Below are positions 50,394 through 58,508 of a stretch of DNA of 64,000 nt, piece after piece. Within the stretch, counting starts at the first letter, position 1, and every line of letters begins with the position of its first letter. The stretch comes from Streptomyces echinatus (GTDB taxonomy: Bacteria > Actinomycetota > Actinomycetes > Streptomycetales > Streptomycetaceae), in contig NZ_JACHJK010000016.1 in assembly GCF_014203595.1 (NCBI RefSeq), positions 124,001-188,000 on the forward strand, written 5' to 3'. The position numbers were made by a program, and so were the translations under genes. Below the pieces are notes generated by a model that searched no databases, had not been told where the DNA came from, and was given only the letters and a program-made list of their open reading frames with translations.

Positions 50394-51398
50394 TCAGCGC
50401 CGTACGAGGTCGCGGCCCGCGATCACGGCCAGCGCCGCGGTCAGCAGGGCGAGCACCGCCGTCTGGCCGATGCCGCCGCCGACCAGCGCGCCTGCGCCGG
50501 GCACGTGCAGCCAGGGGTAGAGGGCGGCGACCCGCACCGAGAGGACGAGCAGGCCGAGCGCGGCCAGGGCGAGGGCGGCACCCGGGGGCGTGCGGTCCGT
50601 GCGCCGGGCGCGCCACAGCAGCCAGCCGAGGGCACCCACGGCGAAGCCGGTGGCGGGCGCCCAGACCGTGTCCACCGCGGCCGGCACCAGCACGACGGAC
50701 CCGCCGGTCACCACGCATCCGGCCAGGTACACCAGTCCCGGAGAGCCCGCGGGCAGGCGGGCCGAGGGCGCGTCCCGGTGCTGGGCGGCGCACAGGGCGA
50801 GCACCGGCAGCCAGGCCAGCAGCGCCGTCGGGGTGTCGTACCAGGGCATCCACGGTACGGCTCGGTCGTCGGCGAGCGAGCCGGCCAGCGGCCACAGGGT
50901 GGGCAGGGCCGCGACGAGCGCGCTGTACCGGGCCGCGCGGCGGTGGTCGTGCAGCAGCGCGAAGTAGGCGACCGTCCACAGCAGGGGCAGCGTCCAGGTG
51001 AGCACGGCGACGACCGTGTCGGTCGTGTCCCTACCGGTGAACCCGGTGAGGAACAACCGCCGTTCGTCGGCGCCCCGGGTGAAGGACCAGGTCAGGCCCA
51101 GGGCCCGGTCCACGACCGCGGAGGCGGCCTGGAGCAGCACGGCGAACAGGGCGAACTGACGGACGGCGGAGCCCAGGAGGGCGTACGGGCGCGGCGCTCC
51201 GGGCCCGCCGAGCCGGCAGCGCACGGCGAGTGCCGCGATGCTGGCCACCTCACCGAGGGTGGGCCGGCTCTGGTCCTGGGTGTCGCGGTCGAGGTCCCAC
51301 AGGTATGTCTCGACCATCTCCTCCTCCCGTTCCCGCCGGTAGTAGGCGGGGAGCAGGCGCAGGACGGCGCGGTAGCGGGCTTCCAGCAGGGTGGTCAT
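50394..51398 (-). CDS. Multi-pass membrane protein under PadR control
   Basis: A 334-residue membrane protein. The N-terminus has the cytoplasmic RAVLRLLPAYYRREREEEMV and YLWDLDRD segment seen in membrane proteins paired with PadR regulators, followed by about eight hydrophobic helices (FALFAVLLQAASAVV, VVAVLTWTLPLLWTVAYFAL, ALLAWLPVLALCAAQ, VLALLTAALAVIAG). Its ATG overlaps the stop of the PadR gene by four bases (ATGA), so the two are translated together. Function unknown; the pairing suggests response to membrane or lipophilic stress. Confidence 0.88.
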   Translation of the reverse strand: MTTLLEARYRAVLRLLPAYYRREREEEMVETYLWDLDRDTQDQSRPTLGEVASIAALAVRCRLGGPGAPRPYALLGSAVRQFALFAVLLQAASAVVDRALGLTWSFTRGADERRLFLTGFTGRDTTDTVVAVLTWTLPLLWTVAYFALLHDHRRAARYSALVAALPTLWPLAGSLADDRAVPWMPWYDTPTALLAWLPVLALCAAQHRDAPSARLPAGSPGLVYLAGCVVTGGSVVLVPAAVDTVWAPATGFAVGALGWLLWRARRTDRTPPGAALALAALGLLVLSVRVAALYPWLHVPGAGALVGGGIGQTAVLALLTAALAVIAGRDLVRR

Positions 51399-51805
51399 GC
51401 GTAGCCTCCCGCGAGTCCGGGCGGGGTGGGGAGTTCGAGGCCGGCCGGGCCGTCGGCGGCGGGACGGGCCGGGGTGCCGGCGCGGCGGCCCTCGGCGATG
51501 CGCCGTTTGGCGGCCCCGGCGCCGGCGGCCATCCGTTCAGCCTCGGCGTCGAGTGCCGCGACGCCTTCGTCGGTGAGCCGGTAGTAGCGCCGCAGCCGCC
51601 CCTGCTGCACCTCTTCCCGGTCCAGCACGATCAGGCCGTCCGCGGTGAGCCGGTCGAGCACGCCGTAGAGCGTGCCGACCCGCAGCTGCACCTCTCCGTC
51701 GGAGAGTTCCTCCACCTCGCGCAGGATGCCGTAGCCGTGCCGGGGCTGGTCGGCGAGCGCCGTGAGGACGAGGAACGCCGCACGGGTCATGCTCTTCGCT
51801 GTCAT
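51395..51805 (-). CDS. PadR-family transcriptional regulator
   Basis: A 136-residue winged-helix regulator: AAFLVLTALADQPRHGYGIL is the PadR start, EVQLRVGTLYGVLDRLTADG the recognition helix and RLRRYYRLTDEGVAAL the wing. The C-terminal helix mediates dimerisation; the tail is Ala/Pro/Gly-rich. The ATG at 51805 is preceded 9 bases upstream by a perfect AT-rich palindrome that is its likely operator. It is coupled to the downstream membrane protein gene. Confidence 0.95.
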   Translation of the reverse strand: MTAKSMTRAAFLVLTALADQPRHGYGILREVEELSDGEVQLRVGTLYGVLDRLTADGLIVLDREEVQQGRLRRYYRLTDEGVAALDAEAERMAAGAGAAKRRIAEGRRAGTPARPAADGPAGLELPTPPGLAGGYA

Positions 51806-51814
51806 GCGCCCATA

Positions 51815-51835
51815 ATATATCGGCTGCCGATATAT
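51815..51835. promoter_or_regulatory. Perfect palindromic operator upstream of padR
   Basis: ATATATCGGC and GCCGATATAT flank a single central T, a perfect 21-base inverted repeat of strikingly AT-rich DNA, 9 bases upstream of the padR start. The position and symmetry fit autorepression by the PadR dimer. The rest of the 404-base gap to the next gene (51836-52209) holds no clear gene. Confidence 0.85.
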
Positions 51836-52209
51836 ATCGCGCAGAGTGACACGCTCGGGTGTGCCGTGTACGCCGTCCGGGTGGATCCTCGGGCGACCGC
51901 GCCGAGGCATCCGCAGCAGGTGAACAGCGACGGTGCCGGGGCCCCCGCGCGGGGTGAACGGGGACCGCCCCTAAGCGGATGGACGGACGGGCCCCGTTCG
52001 CCGGACCATTGTGGCGGCCGTGCACGGCGGCCGGGCACGGGTGAACCGTGGGCACCTGACGCGTACCGCGCGCACCCCGGGCGTACGCCGCACACCCCGT
52101 GCGCCGGTCGCGCTCCCGGGCGACGCGCGGGGCCGGGCCCCGGCGGCCGTGTCGCACCCCCCAGCGGTGATACTGGGAGACGCACCCGCCCCCATCAGCA
52201 GATTGGCTC

Positions 52210-53451
52210 ATGTCGAACTCCGCCACCGACCACGCCACCATCCCGCAGACCCTCTGGGCGGCCCGGGGCCGCCACACCGGTCCCGCCCCCGAGGAGGTCG
52301 TCCGCCGCACCCTGCGCCGGCACAAGGAGAACGGGGACATCGACGACTTCGCCGAGCCGCCCGCAGACGGCGGCCCGGCCCGGCGGGTCTTCGAGGCCCG
52401 CTGGCGGGCCGGCGGCACGGTGACCGTGCGGTCCCGGCTCACCCTCGTACCGCCCGACGGCCGGCCGCAGGGCCACGAGTGGCGGCTGGTCGCGGAGGCG
52501 GAGCGGCCGTGGGACGACGCGTGGCCCTCGCCCGCGACCCTGTTCTGGCCCGAGACTTCCGCCCACGAGGGCGCCGACGACTCCTGGGACCATCACCCGA
52601 CGGTGGCCGGTCTGCGGCTGCGGCAGGCGAACGCGCTGCCCGAGGACGACAAGGAGATGCGGCGCCGGCTGCGGGACGCGGCCCGTGAGGCGTGGTGCGT
52701 CCATGTCGTCGTGCACGAGGCGATGACCCCGGACGAGCGGGGCCGGCTGCCGCTGACGCGGCTGCTCCCGTCCGGTCTGCGGCACCGTGTGGTCGAGCAC
52801 CGGGCCGCACCGCAGCAACTGCGCGGCGTGAACTGGGCGCTGAAGGACCTCGGCGTCGAGGTGCCGCGCGGCGGCGCGGTGCTGCTGCCGCCGGATCCGG
52901 CGGCGGCGGGGTACGACGGCCGCGAGCACAGCGTGCGCAATGTCTTCCTGGACGGTTCGGAGCCGGCCGAACTCGTCGCGGCCCTGCGGCGTTTCGTCGC
53001 CCTGCCCCGGTACCTGCCGCGGGACGCCGCAGAGGCGCTGACGGACCTGCGCGAGAACTGGACCCTGCTCACCCTTCAGGAGGAACTGGAGCGCGAGCGG
53101 AAGCTGGTGGCGATGTACGCCGAGGCGCTGGACGCGATGACGAAGTCCCGGGACCTGTACAAGCAGGCCGCCGAGCAGGCGCTGGAGGCGCTGGCCGCCT
53201 ACCGTGACGTGCCCGCGCCGGCCCTGCCCCAGCAGCGGCCCGGCCCCCGGACTCCGGGCGCGCTGCAGCAGCTCACGCGTACGTTCGAACGGCTGAAGCT
53301 CACGGCCAAGGGCCGGCAGCAGCCGGAGCCCGCCACGGGTGCCGCACCCAACGGCACGCCGGACGGCACACCGGAGGGCGCCACACGGGAGGAGAAGCGG
53401 GAGAAGCAGGGTAAGAGTTCCGACGGTGAGGCGGACGACGGCTCGTCCTAG
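52210..53451 (+). CDS. Hypothetical protein with C-terminal coiled coil
   Basis: A 413-residue soluble protein I do not recognise. The first 190 residues are a mixed alpha/beta region rich in Trp and Asp (WAARGRHTGPAPEEVVRRTL, DDSWDHHPTVAGLRLRQANA). From about 275 a long amphipathic helix follows (LTLQEELERERKLVAMYAEA) that is likely to form a coiled coil. The last 60 residues are disordered and charged (Lys/Glu/Gly/Asp). No motif suggests a catalytic role. It is followed 32 bases later by a small membrane protein on the same strand. Confidence 0.7.
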   Translation: MSNSATDHATIPQTLWAARGRHTGPAPEEVVRRTLRRHKENGDIDDFAEPPADGGPARRVFEARWRAGGTVTVRSRLTLVPPDGRPQGHEWRLVAEAERPWDDAWPSPATLFWPETSAHEGADDSWDHHPTVAGLRLRQANALPEDDKEMRRRLRDAAREAWCVHVVVHEAMTPDERGRLPLTRLLPSGLRHRVVEHRAAPQQLRGVNWALKDLGVEVPRGGAVLLPPDPAAAGYDGREHSVRNVFLDGSEPAELVAALRRFVALPRYLPRDAAEALTDLRENWTLLTLQEELERERKLVAMYAEALDAMTKSRDLYKQAAEQALEALAAYRDVPAPALPQQRPGPRTPGALQQLTRTFERLKLTAKGRQQPEPATGAAPNGTPDGTPEGATREEKREKQGKSSDGEADDGSS

Positions 53452-53483
53452 CCGTCCCCCTACCCCCCGGACGAGGAGCGAGG

Positions 53484-53771
53484 ATGGACACGACCACGAC
53501 CCTGCTGGTGATCGCCGCCTGCGTCGCGGCGGTGCTGCTCGCCGTCGCCGTCGCTCTGCTGGTACGGCTGGTGCGGGCGCGGCGGACGCTGCGGCGGGCG
53601 GGTCTGCCGACGGGCCCGCGCTGGGTGTTCTGGGGCGCGGTCGCGTATCTGCTGCTGCCCACCGACCTGTTGCCGGACCCGGTCTACCTGGACGACATCG
53701 GCGTCCTGCTCCTCGCCCTGCGCAGCCTGCGCACCGCCGGGCCGCTGCCCCGGCGGACGACCGGGGCCTGA
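53484..53771 (+). CDS. Small DUF1232/YkvA-like membrane protein
   Basis: A 95-residue protein. The N-terminal helix LLVIAACVAAVLLAVAVALLV is a membrane anchor; the C-terminal half (GPRWVFWGAVAYLLLPTDLL, PDPVYLDDIGVLLLALRSL) carries the DUF1232 signature in which a hydrophobic segment is followed by P-x-D-L-(I/L)-P-D and D-D-(I/V/L). Function of the family is unknown. ATG at 53484 behind GAGGA. Probably cotranscribed with the preceding coiled-coil gene. Confidence 0.85.
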   Translation: MDTTTTLLVIAACVAAVLLAVAVALLVRLVRARRTLRRAGLPTGPRWVFWGAVAYLLLPTDLLPDPVYLDDIGVLLLALRSLRTAGPLPRRTTGA

Positions 53772-53971
53772 CCGGCCGCGGCCTGCCGCACCACGCGCGG
53801 CGCGGCCGGCGCCCACCGGCACACCGAGCGCCCCGACAGCCCCGGCCCGGCCCGCGGGACGCGTTCACCACGGCCGCCGCGGCGCCGAGCGGGTCCGGCC
53901 GCAGCCGTACGCGGCGGATGCCGAGACCGGGGACGGTCCCGGCATCCGCCGGCACGGCGAGCCCGGTCCGC

Positions 53972-55321
53972 TCAACGCACTCCCTCGCGCTGGGCGTCGG
54001 CCAGGGTCAGGCCGGTCAGCAGGACCGACAGTGCCCCGAGGGCGGCCGCCGCGGCCACCGGGCCGGCCAGCCAGGACGGGGCCAGGGTCGCCGCCTGCAG
54101 CCGCGCCGGGTCGGGCAGGCCGAACCGTCCGCCGAGCACGTGCCCCGCCGCGAGCGCCGCCGTCACGCCGACCGCGGCCGTGGCCGCGACGAGCCGGGCC
54201 GACGCCGCGCGCGCCGTGAGGGCGAGCGCCAGCAGTCCGCACACCGCCGAGGCGAGCAGGGTGGCCCCGAGCACGCCGTGGGACAGCCCGGCCCAGTAGC
54301 GCGGGACGTGGGCCAGCCCGCACAGGAGCACCAGCAGCGCGGCGCCCCGGGCGGCCCACACGGAGGCGCCCGGAAGAGGGCCGTCCCCGGCACGTGCGTC
54401 GGCCACCCGCGGCTGCCTCGGCTGCCGCGTCTTGTGCTGCCGTGCCCCGGCGGGCCGGACCCGCAGGGACGACGCGAGCCCCGGTGCCGTGGCGGCGGCC
54501 GTGGACCAGGGGCCGGCGGGCTCGGAACCCATCGGCTCGGCCGGCGCCCGCTCGGGACACGCGGGTGCGACGCCCGGCGGTTCGAGGTTCGTCGGCCGGA
54601 GGTACGCGGGGCCGGCACCCGGCGGCTCGACGACCGGCGGCTCGCCGTTCCTCGGCTCGGGGTCCGTCGGGCCGGGGCTGACCGGCCCGGGGTTGACCGG
54701 CCCGGGGTTGACCGGCCCGGGGTTGACCGGCCCGGGGTTGACCGGCTCGGACCGCCGGCGCTCGAACTCCTTACGGTCCTCGGCCAGCCGGCCGATCAGC
54801 TCGGCCAGCTCCTCGACGGGCCGGTGGACGGCCACCGCCCGGACGGCCTCCTCCCAGCAGTGCGGTTCCAGCGGTCTGCGGTGCAGCAGCTGCATCAGGC
54901 GGGAGACGTCCTCCAGCGGCCGGCGCTCGGCGGCGACGCGGATCGCTTCGTCGGCGCTGCCCGTCTCCCGGGGCGGCTCGGTCAGCAGCGTCACCAGCCG
55001 GGCGAGGTCCTCCACGGACCGGTCGACCGCGACCGCGCGCAGCGCGTCGGCCTTGATCCGGGCGTGTTCGGGTGAGCTCTCCAGCAGCGTGATGAGCCGG
55101 ACGACGTCCTCCAGCGGGCGGTCGGCCACGGCCGCGTGGACCAGGCCCTGCAGGGGGTCGCCGGACTCGGGATCGTCCGCGGGCTGGGCGTCGGGAAGTC
55201 CCTCGGGCGGCCGCAGGGGCCACATCAGGAGCTTCGGGGGCGGGGTGGCGAGGCCGGTGGCGGCCGGTGCCGGAGTTATCAGCGAGTCGTCGGGACAGGG
55301 GGACGAAGGGCGGGTCGTCAT
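53972..55321 (-). CDS. Membrane protein with four helical repeats and a PVNPG linker
   Basis: A 449-residue protein in three parts. Residues 50-180 contain four related repeats of about 36-40 residues with the pattern RPxEDxxRLxxLL (ADRPLEDVVRLITLLE, VDRSVEDLARLVTLLT, ERRPLEDVSRLMQLLH, VHRPVEELAELIGRLA), probably a helical array. Residues 190-330 are a Pro/Gly/Glu linker that includes four perfect PVNPG units. The C-terminal 130 residues hold four membrane helices (AALLVLLCGLAHV, LLASAVCGLLALALT, AATAAVGVTAALAAGHVL, AAAALGALSVLLTGL). The start at 55321 has GGAG at 5 bases. I do not recognise the family. Confidence 0.8.
   Translation of the reverse strand: MTTRPSSPCPDDSLITPAPAATGLATPPPKLLMWPLRPPEGLPDAQPADDPESGDPLQGLVHAAVADRPLEDVVRLITLLESSPEHARIKADALRAVAVDRSVEDLARLVTLLTEPPRETGSADEAIRVAAERRPLEDVSRLMQLLHRRPLEPHCWEEAVRAVAVHRPVEELAELIGRLAEDRKEFERRRSEPVNPGPVNPGPVNPGPVNPGPVSPGPTDPEPRNGEPPVVEPPGAGPAYLRPTNLEPPGVAPACPERAPAEPMGSEPAGPWSTAAATAPGLASSLRVRPAGARQHKTRQPRQPRVADARAGDGPLPGASVWAARGAALLVLLCGLAHVPRYWAGLSHGVLGATLLASAVCGLLALALTARAASARLVAATAAVGVTAALAAGHVLGGRFGLPDPARLQAATLAPSWLAGPVAAAAALGALSVLLTGLTLADAQREGVR
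54681..54740. repeat. Four 15-base tandem repeats encoding PVNPG
   Basis: The 15-base unit ACCGGCCCGGGGTTG is repeated four times without change inside the membrane protein gene, with diverged flanking copies. Each unit encodes five residues (PVNPG), so changes in copy number keep the frame and alter only the linker length. Confidence 0.9.
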
Positions 55322-55845
55322 CTCGGCTCCAGGAGAGGCGGCGTGCGACCGCACCTGCGCCCCCGCACGCGGTCGCGGCGTTACGGAGTCCATTACTAGG
55401 AGCGGGCCCGGGACGCCGCCACTCGGGCGGGGCACTGGTGTGAGACGACCGGGCGCCCTCCCCCACCGGTCCAGCCTGCGCGCCCCCGTCCCGGGCACCG
55501 GCCACCGGCCACGCGCCCCCAGCCCGGCCCGACCGCCGACCGCGTCCCCTCTCCTCGCCCCCGCCGCCGCGTGAACTCCTCCCTGCCCTCACCACCCACC
55601 GCACGCCGCCCGCCCGTGGCCCCCGCCGCCAACCGCGCACGCCCTCCCGCGTCCCGGCCGAGGGTGCCGCCCCGCCGTACCCGGAGGGTCCGCCCGGGCG
55701 TGCCGACGGGACGGGGAGACGGCACCGGTGCGGGAGGATGCCCGGCCCTTCCTCTTTTCCTCCGCCGCCCAGGTGCGTCCGGTGCGTCTCGTGGCGCATT
55801 CTTGCTGTGTCAGCCACCGGAGGCGCACGGGACGAGGTAGAGCCG
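55322..55845. other. Intergenic region between divergent genes
   Basis: About 520 bases between the repeat membrane protein and the first large phosphatase. It is very Pro-codon-like and C-rich on the plus strand, without any convincing gene. Promoters for both divergent genes must lie here, but none stands out. Confidence 0.4.
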
Positions 55846-58395
55846 ATGGCTGGGAGCGACGAGGCGGTCCGTACGCGGGACCGGCTGGCCGCGCTGCTGG
55901 TCGACGCCTCGACCAGCGCCCTGGGTGCGGCCGGCGGCCGGGTGGCGGGCGTGTATCTGCGGTCCGGCACGCCGGGCCTGCTGCGCCTCTCGGTGCTCGC
56001 GGGTCTGCCGGGACCGCTGTTCAGGCCCTGGTGGCGGCTGCACGTCGACCGTCCCTTCCCCGTCGCCGACGCCTACCGGCTCGGCGTCCAGGTGATCCTG
56101 CCGAACGCCACCGAGACCATGCGCCGTTATCCGCAGTTCGCGGCCGGGCTGCCCTTCCCGTTCGGATCGGTGCACGTGCCGGTCCCGGGCGGCACCGAGC
56201 CGCTCGGCGTGCTCAGCGTGCTGCGCCCGGCGGTGACGGACACCGTGGACGAGCTCCTGGACCGGGAACCGCTCGCCCGGCTGGCCGAGGGCCTGGGCGC
56301 GGAGCTGCTCGCGCTGGCCGACGGGGACGAGAGCGCGGTGTTCTGGGACGGGGAGCCGATGTGCGTCCGGCCGCCCCCGGACCGGCCCGCGCAGGCCGCC
56401 GCGGGACGGTTCAGCTGGGACCCGGTGACCTCCGTGGTGTGCGCGGACGACCGGCTGCACGCCCTCCTCGGTCTGCGCCCCGGCGAGTTCGCGGGTACGG
56501 ACGCGGCTCTCGCGCAGGCCGTGGCCCCGGCCGACGCGCACCGGATCCTGGCCGCGCTGCGCGAAGCAGCCGCGGGAAAGCCGCCGAACGCGCCGCTCGT
56601 GCTGCGCGCCGGGGACGGCACGCAGCGGCTGATGGACCTGTGGCCGGAGGGTGCCGGGGACGACGAGTCGCCGGTCGCCGGTGTGATCTTCCACCCCGGT
56701 CCGGCCGCCTCCGCGGACGGCGCGGCCGACCTGCTGCCGCAGGGCGTGTTCTGCCTGGACCGGCTGGGGCAGATCGTCTACGCGAATCCGGCGATGGCCC
56801 GGCTCACGGGCCGGGCACAGGAATGGCTGCTCGGGCGTGAGCTGTGGGACGCGCTGCCGTGGCTGGGCGGGCCGCCGTACGACGACCATCTGCGCGGTGC
56901 CCTGCTCGCCCCGGATTCGGTGCACTTCCACGTGCAGCGGCCGGCCGGCGAGCGGGACGGGGCCGGCGAGGGCGACTGGCTGGCCGTGTCGGTGCATCCC
57001 GGCACGGACCTGCTGACCTTCACGCTCGCACCGGCCAGTCGCATGGACACCACGGCCGAACCGGTGCCGGTGCCGCGTGCGAGCGGGGACACGGTGGTCG
57101 GCGACCGCTCGCTGGCGCCGCTGTACCGGCCGATCGCGCTGGCCATCGCGCTGACGGACGCGGTGACCGCCCGGCAGGTGTCGGCGGTGGTCATGCAGGA
57201 GCTGCTGCCCGCTTTCGGCGGCCGGCGACTGGCCATCTACCTGCTCCAGGACCGGCATCTGTACCTGGCCTGGGAGAACGGGTTCCCGCAGGGTTTCCTG
57301 GCCCCGTTCGACGGTGTGGGACTCGACGCGCCCATCCCGGGCGTGGAGACCCTGACCACCGGCCGGCCCCTGTTCTTCGAGTCCATGGAGCAGCTCGCGG
57401 CGGCCTACCCGGGGCTCGCGCTCGACGCCGACGTGGGAGCCCGTGCCTTCCTGCCGCTGATCGCCTCCGGCCGGCCGGTCGGCTCCTGCATCCTCGGCTT
57501 CGACCGCCCGCGCGGCTTCAGCACGGAGGAGCGTACGGTCCTCACGGCGCTGGCCGGGCTGATCGCGCAGGCGATGGAGCGGGCCCGCCGGTACGACAGC
57601 GAGGCGGCCCTCGCCCGTGGGCTGCAGCAGGCCCTGCTGCCGCGCCGGCTGTCGGCGCATCCGCAGGTGGAGACCGCGGGCCGCTATCTGCCGGGCACCC
57701 AGGGCATGGACGTGGGCGGCGACTGGTACGACGTGGTCGAGGCCGGGGACGGGCTGGCGCTGGTCATCGGCGACGTGCAGGGTCACGGGGTGCAGGCCGC
57801 GGCCACCATGGGCCAGCTGCGCAGCGCGGTCCGGGCCTTCGCGCTGGGCGACCGGCCGCCGGACGAGGTGCTGAGCGGCACCAACCATCTGCTGATCGAT
57901 CTGGACCCGGGCCAGTTCGCCAGCTGCTGCTATCTGCGTCTGGACCCCGCCACCGGCCGGGCCCGGATCGCCCGGGCCGGTCATCCGCCGCCCCTGCTGC
58001 GCTGCCCGGACGGCCGCACCCGGGTGCTGGACATCGCGGGTGGTGTCGTGCTCGGGGTGGATCCGCACGCCCGCTACCCGGTGACCGAGCTGCCGCTGGA
58101 GCCGGACGCGATCCTCGCCCTGTACACCGACGGCCTGGTGGAACGGCCCGGCACCGACATCGACGACGGGATCACCGCGCTGCGGCTGGCGCTGGCCAAG
58201 GCGGGCGCCGCCGCCTGCCGGCGCGGCGGGCGGACCCTGGCCGCGGTCGCCGACCGGCTCACCGCCACCGCCCGGCTGGCCACCGACCGCCCGGACGACG
58301 TGGCCCTCCTCCTGGCCGCCCGCCGCGCGGCGGCCTCCCGGGACGGCCGGCGGAGCCACTGCGCCCGCGGCCCGGCAGCCGCGCACCGGTCATGA
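55846..58395 (+). CDS. SpoIIE-type PP2C phosphatase with PAS and GAF sensors
   Basis: An 849-residue cytosolic signalling protein. Domains in order: an N-terminal GAF-like region (about 1-165), a PAS-like region (VVCADDRLHALLGLRPGEFA), a second PAS (GVFCLDRLGQIVYANPAMAR, about 295-360), a GAF domain (about 425-580; FGGRRLAIYLLQ, ARAFLPLIASGRPVGSCILG) and the PP2C/SpoIIE domain (about 600-830) with MDVGGDWYDVVEAGDGLALV, IGDVQGHGVQAAATMGQLRS, AGHPPPLLR, ALYTDGLVERPG and PDDVALLL, all metal-site Asp present. It dephosphorylates STAS-type anti-anti-sigma proteins. The ATG at 55846 has GAGG at 8 bases. A related phosphatase follows 113 bases downstream. Confidence 0.95.
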   Translation: MAGSDEAVRTRDRLAALLVDASTSALGAAGGRVAGVYLRSGTPGLLRLSVLAGLPGPLFRPWWRLHVDRPFPVADAYRLGVQVILPNATETMRRYPQFAAGLPFPFGSVHVPVPGGTEPLGVLSVLRPAVTDTVDELLDREPLARLAEGLGAELLALADGDESAVFWDGEPMCVRPPPDRPAQAAAGRFSWDPVTSVVCADDRLHALLGLRPGEFAGTDAALAQAVAPADAHRILAALREAAAGKPPNAPLVLRAGDGTQRLMDLWPEGAGDDESPVAGVIFHPGPAASADGAADLLPQGVFCLDRLGQIVYANPAMARLTGRAQEWLLGRELWDALPWLGGPPYDDHLRGALLAPDSVHFHVQRPAGERDGAGEGDWLAVSVHPGTDLLTFTLAPASRMDTTAEPVPVPRASGDTVVGDRSLAPLYRPIALAIALTDAVTARQVSAVVMQELLPAFGGRRLAIYLLQDRHLYLAWENGFPQGFLAPFDGVGLDAPIPGVETLTTGRPLFFESMEQLAAAYPGLALDADVGARAFLPLIASGRPVGSCILGFDRPRGFSTEERTVLTALAGLIAQAMERARRYDSEAALARGLQQALLPRRLSAHPQVETAGRYLPGTQGMDVGGDWYDVVEAGDGLALVIGDVQGHGVQAAATMGQLRSAVRAFALGDRPPDEVLSGTNHLLIDLDPGQFASCCYLRLDPATGRARIARAGHPPPLLRCPDGRTRVLDIAGGVVLGVDPHARYPVTELPLEPDAILALYTDGLVERPGTDIDDGITALRLALAKAGAAACRRGGRTLAAVADRLTATARLATDRPDDVALLLAARRAAASRDGRRSHCARGPAAAHRS

Positions 58396-58508
58396 CCGGG
58401 CCCCACCGCCCGCACGGCGCGGGTGCCGGTCCTGAGCCGTCCGGTCGGCGGTCGTCACCTCGGGTGACAGTCTCGCCTGACGGCGCCCGGCAGTGTAGAC
58501 ATGGGCAC

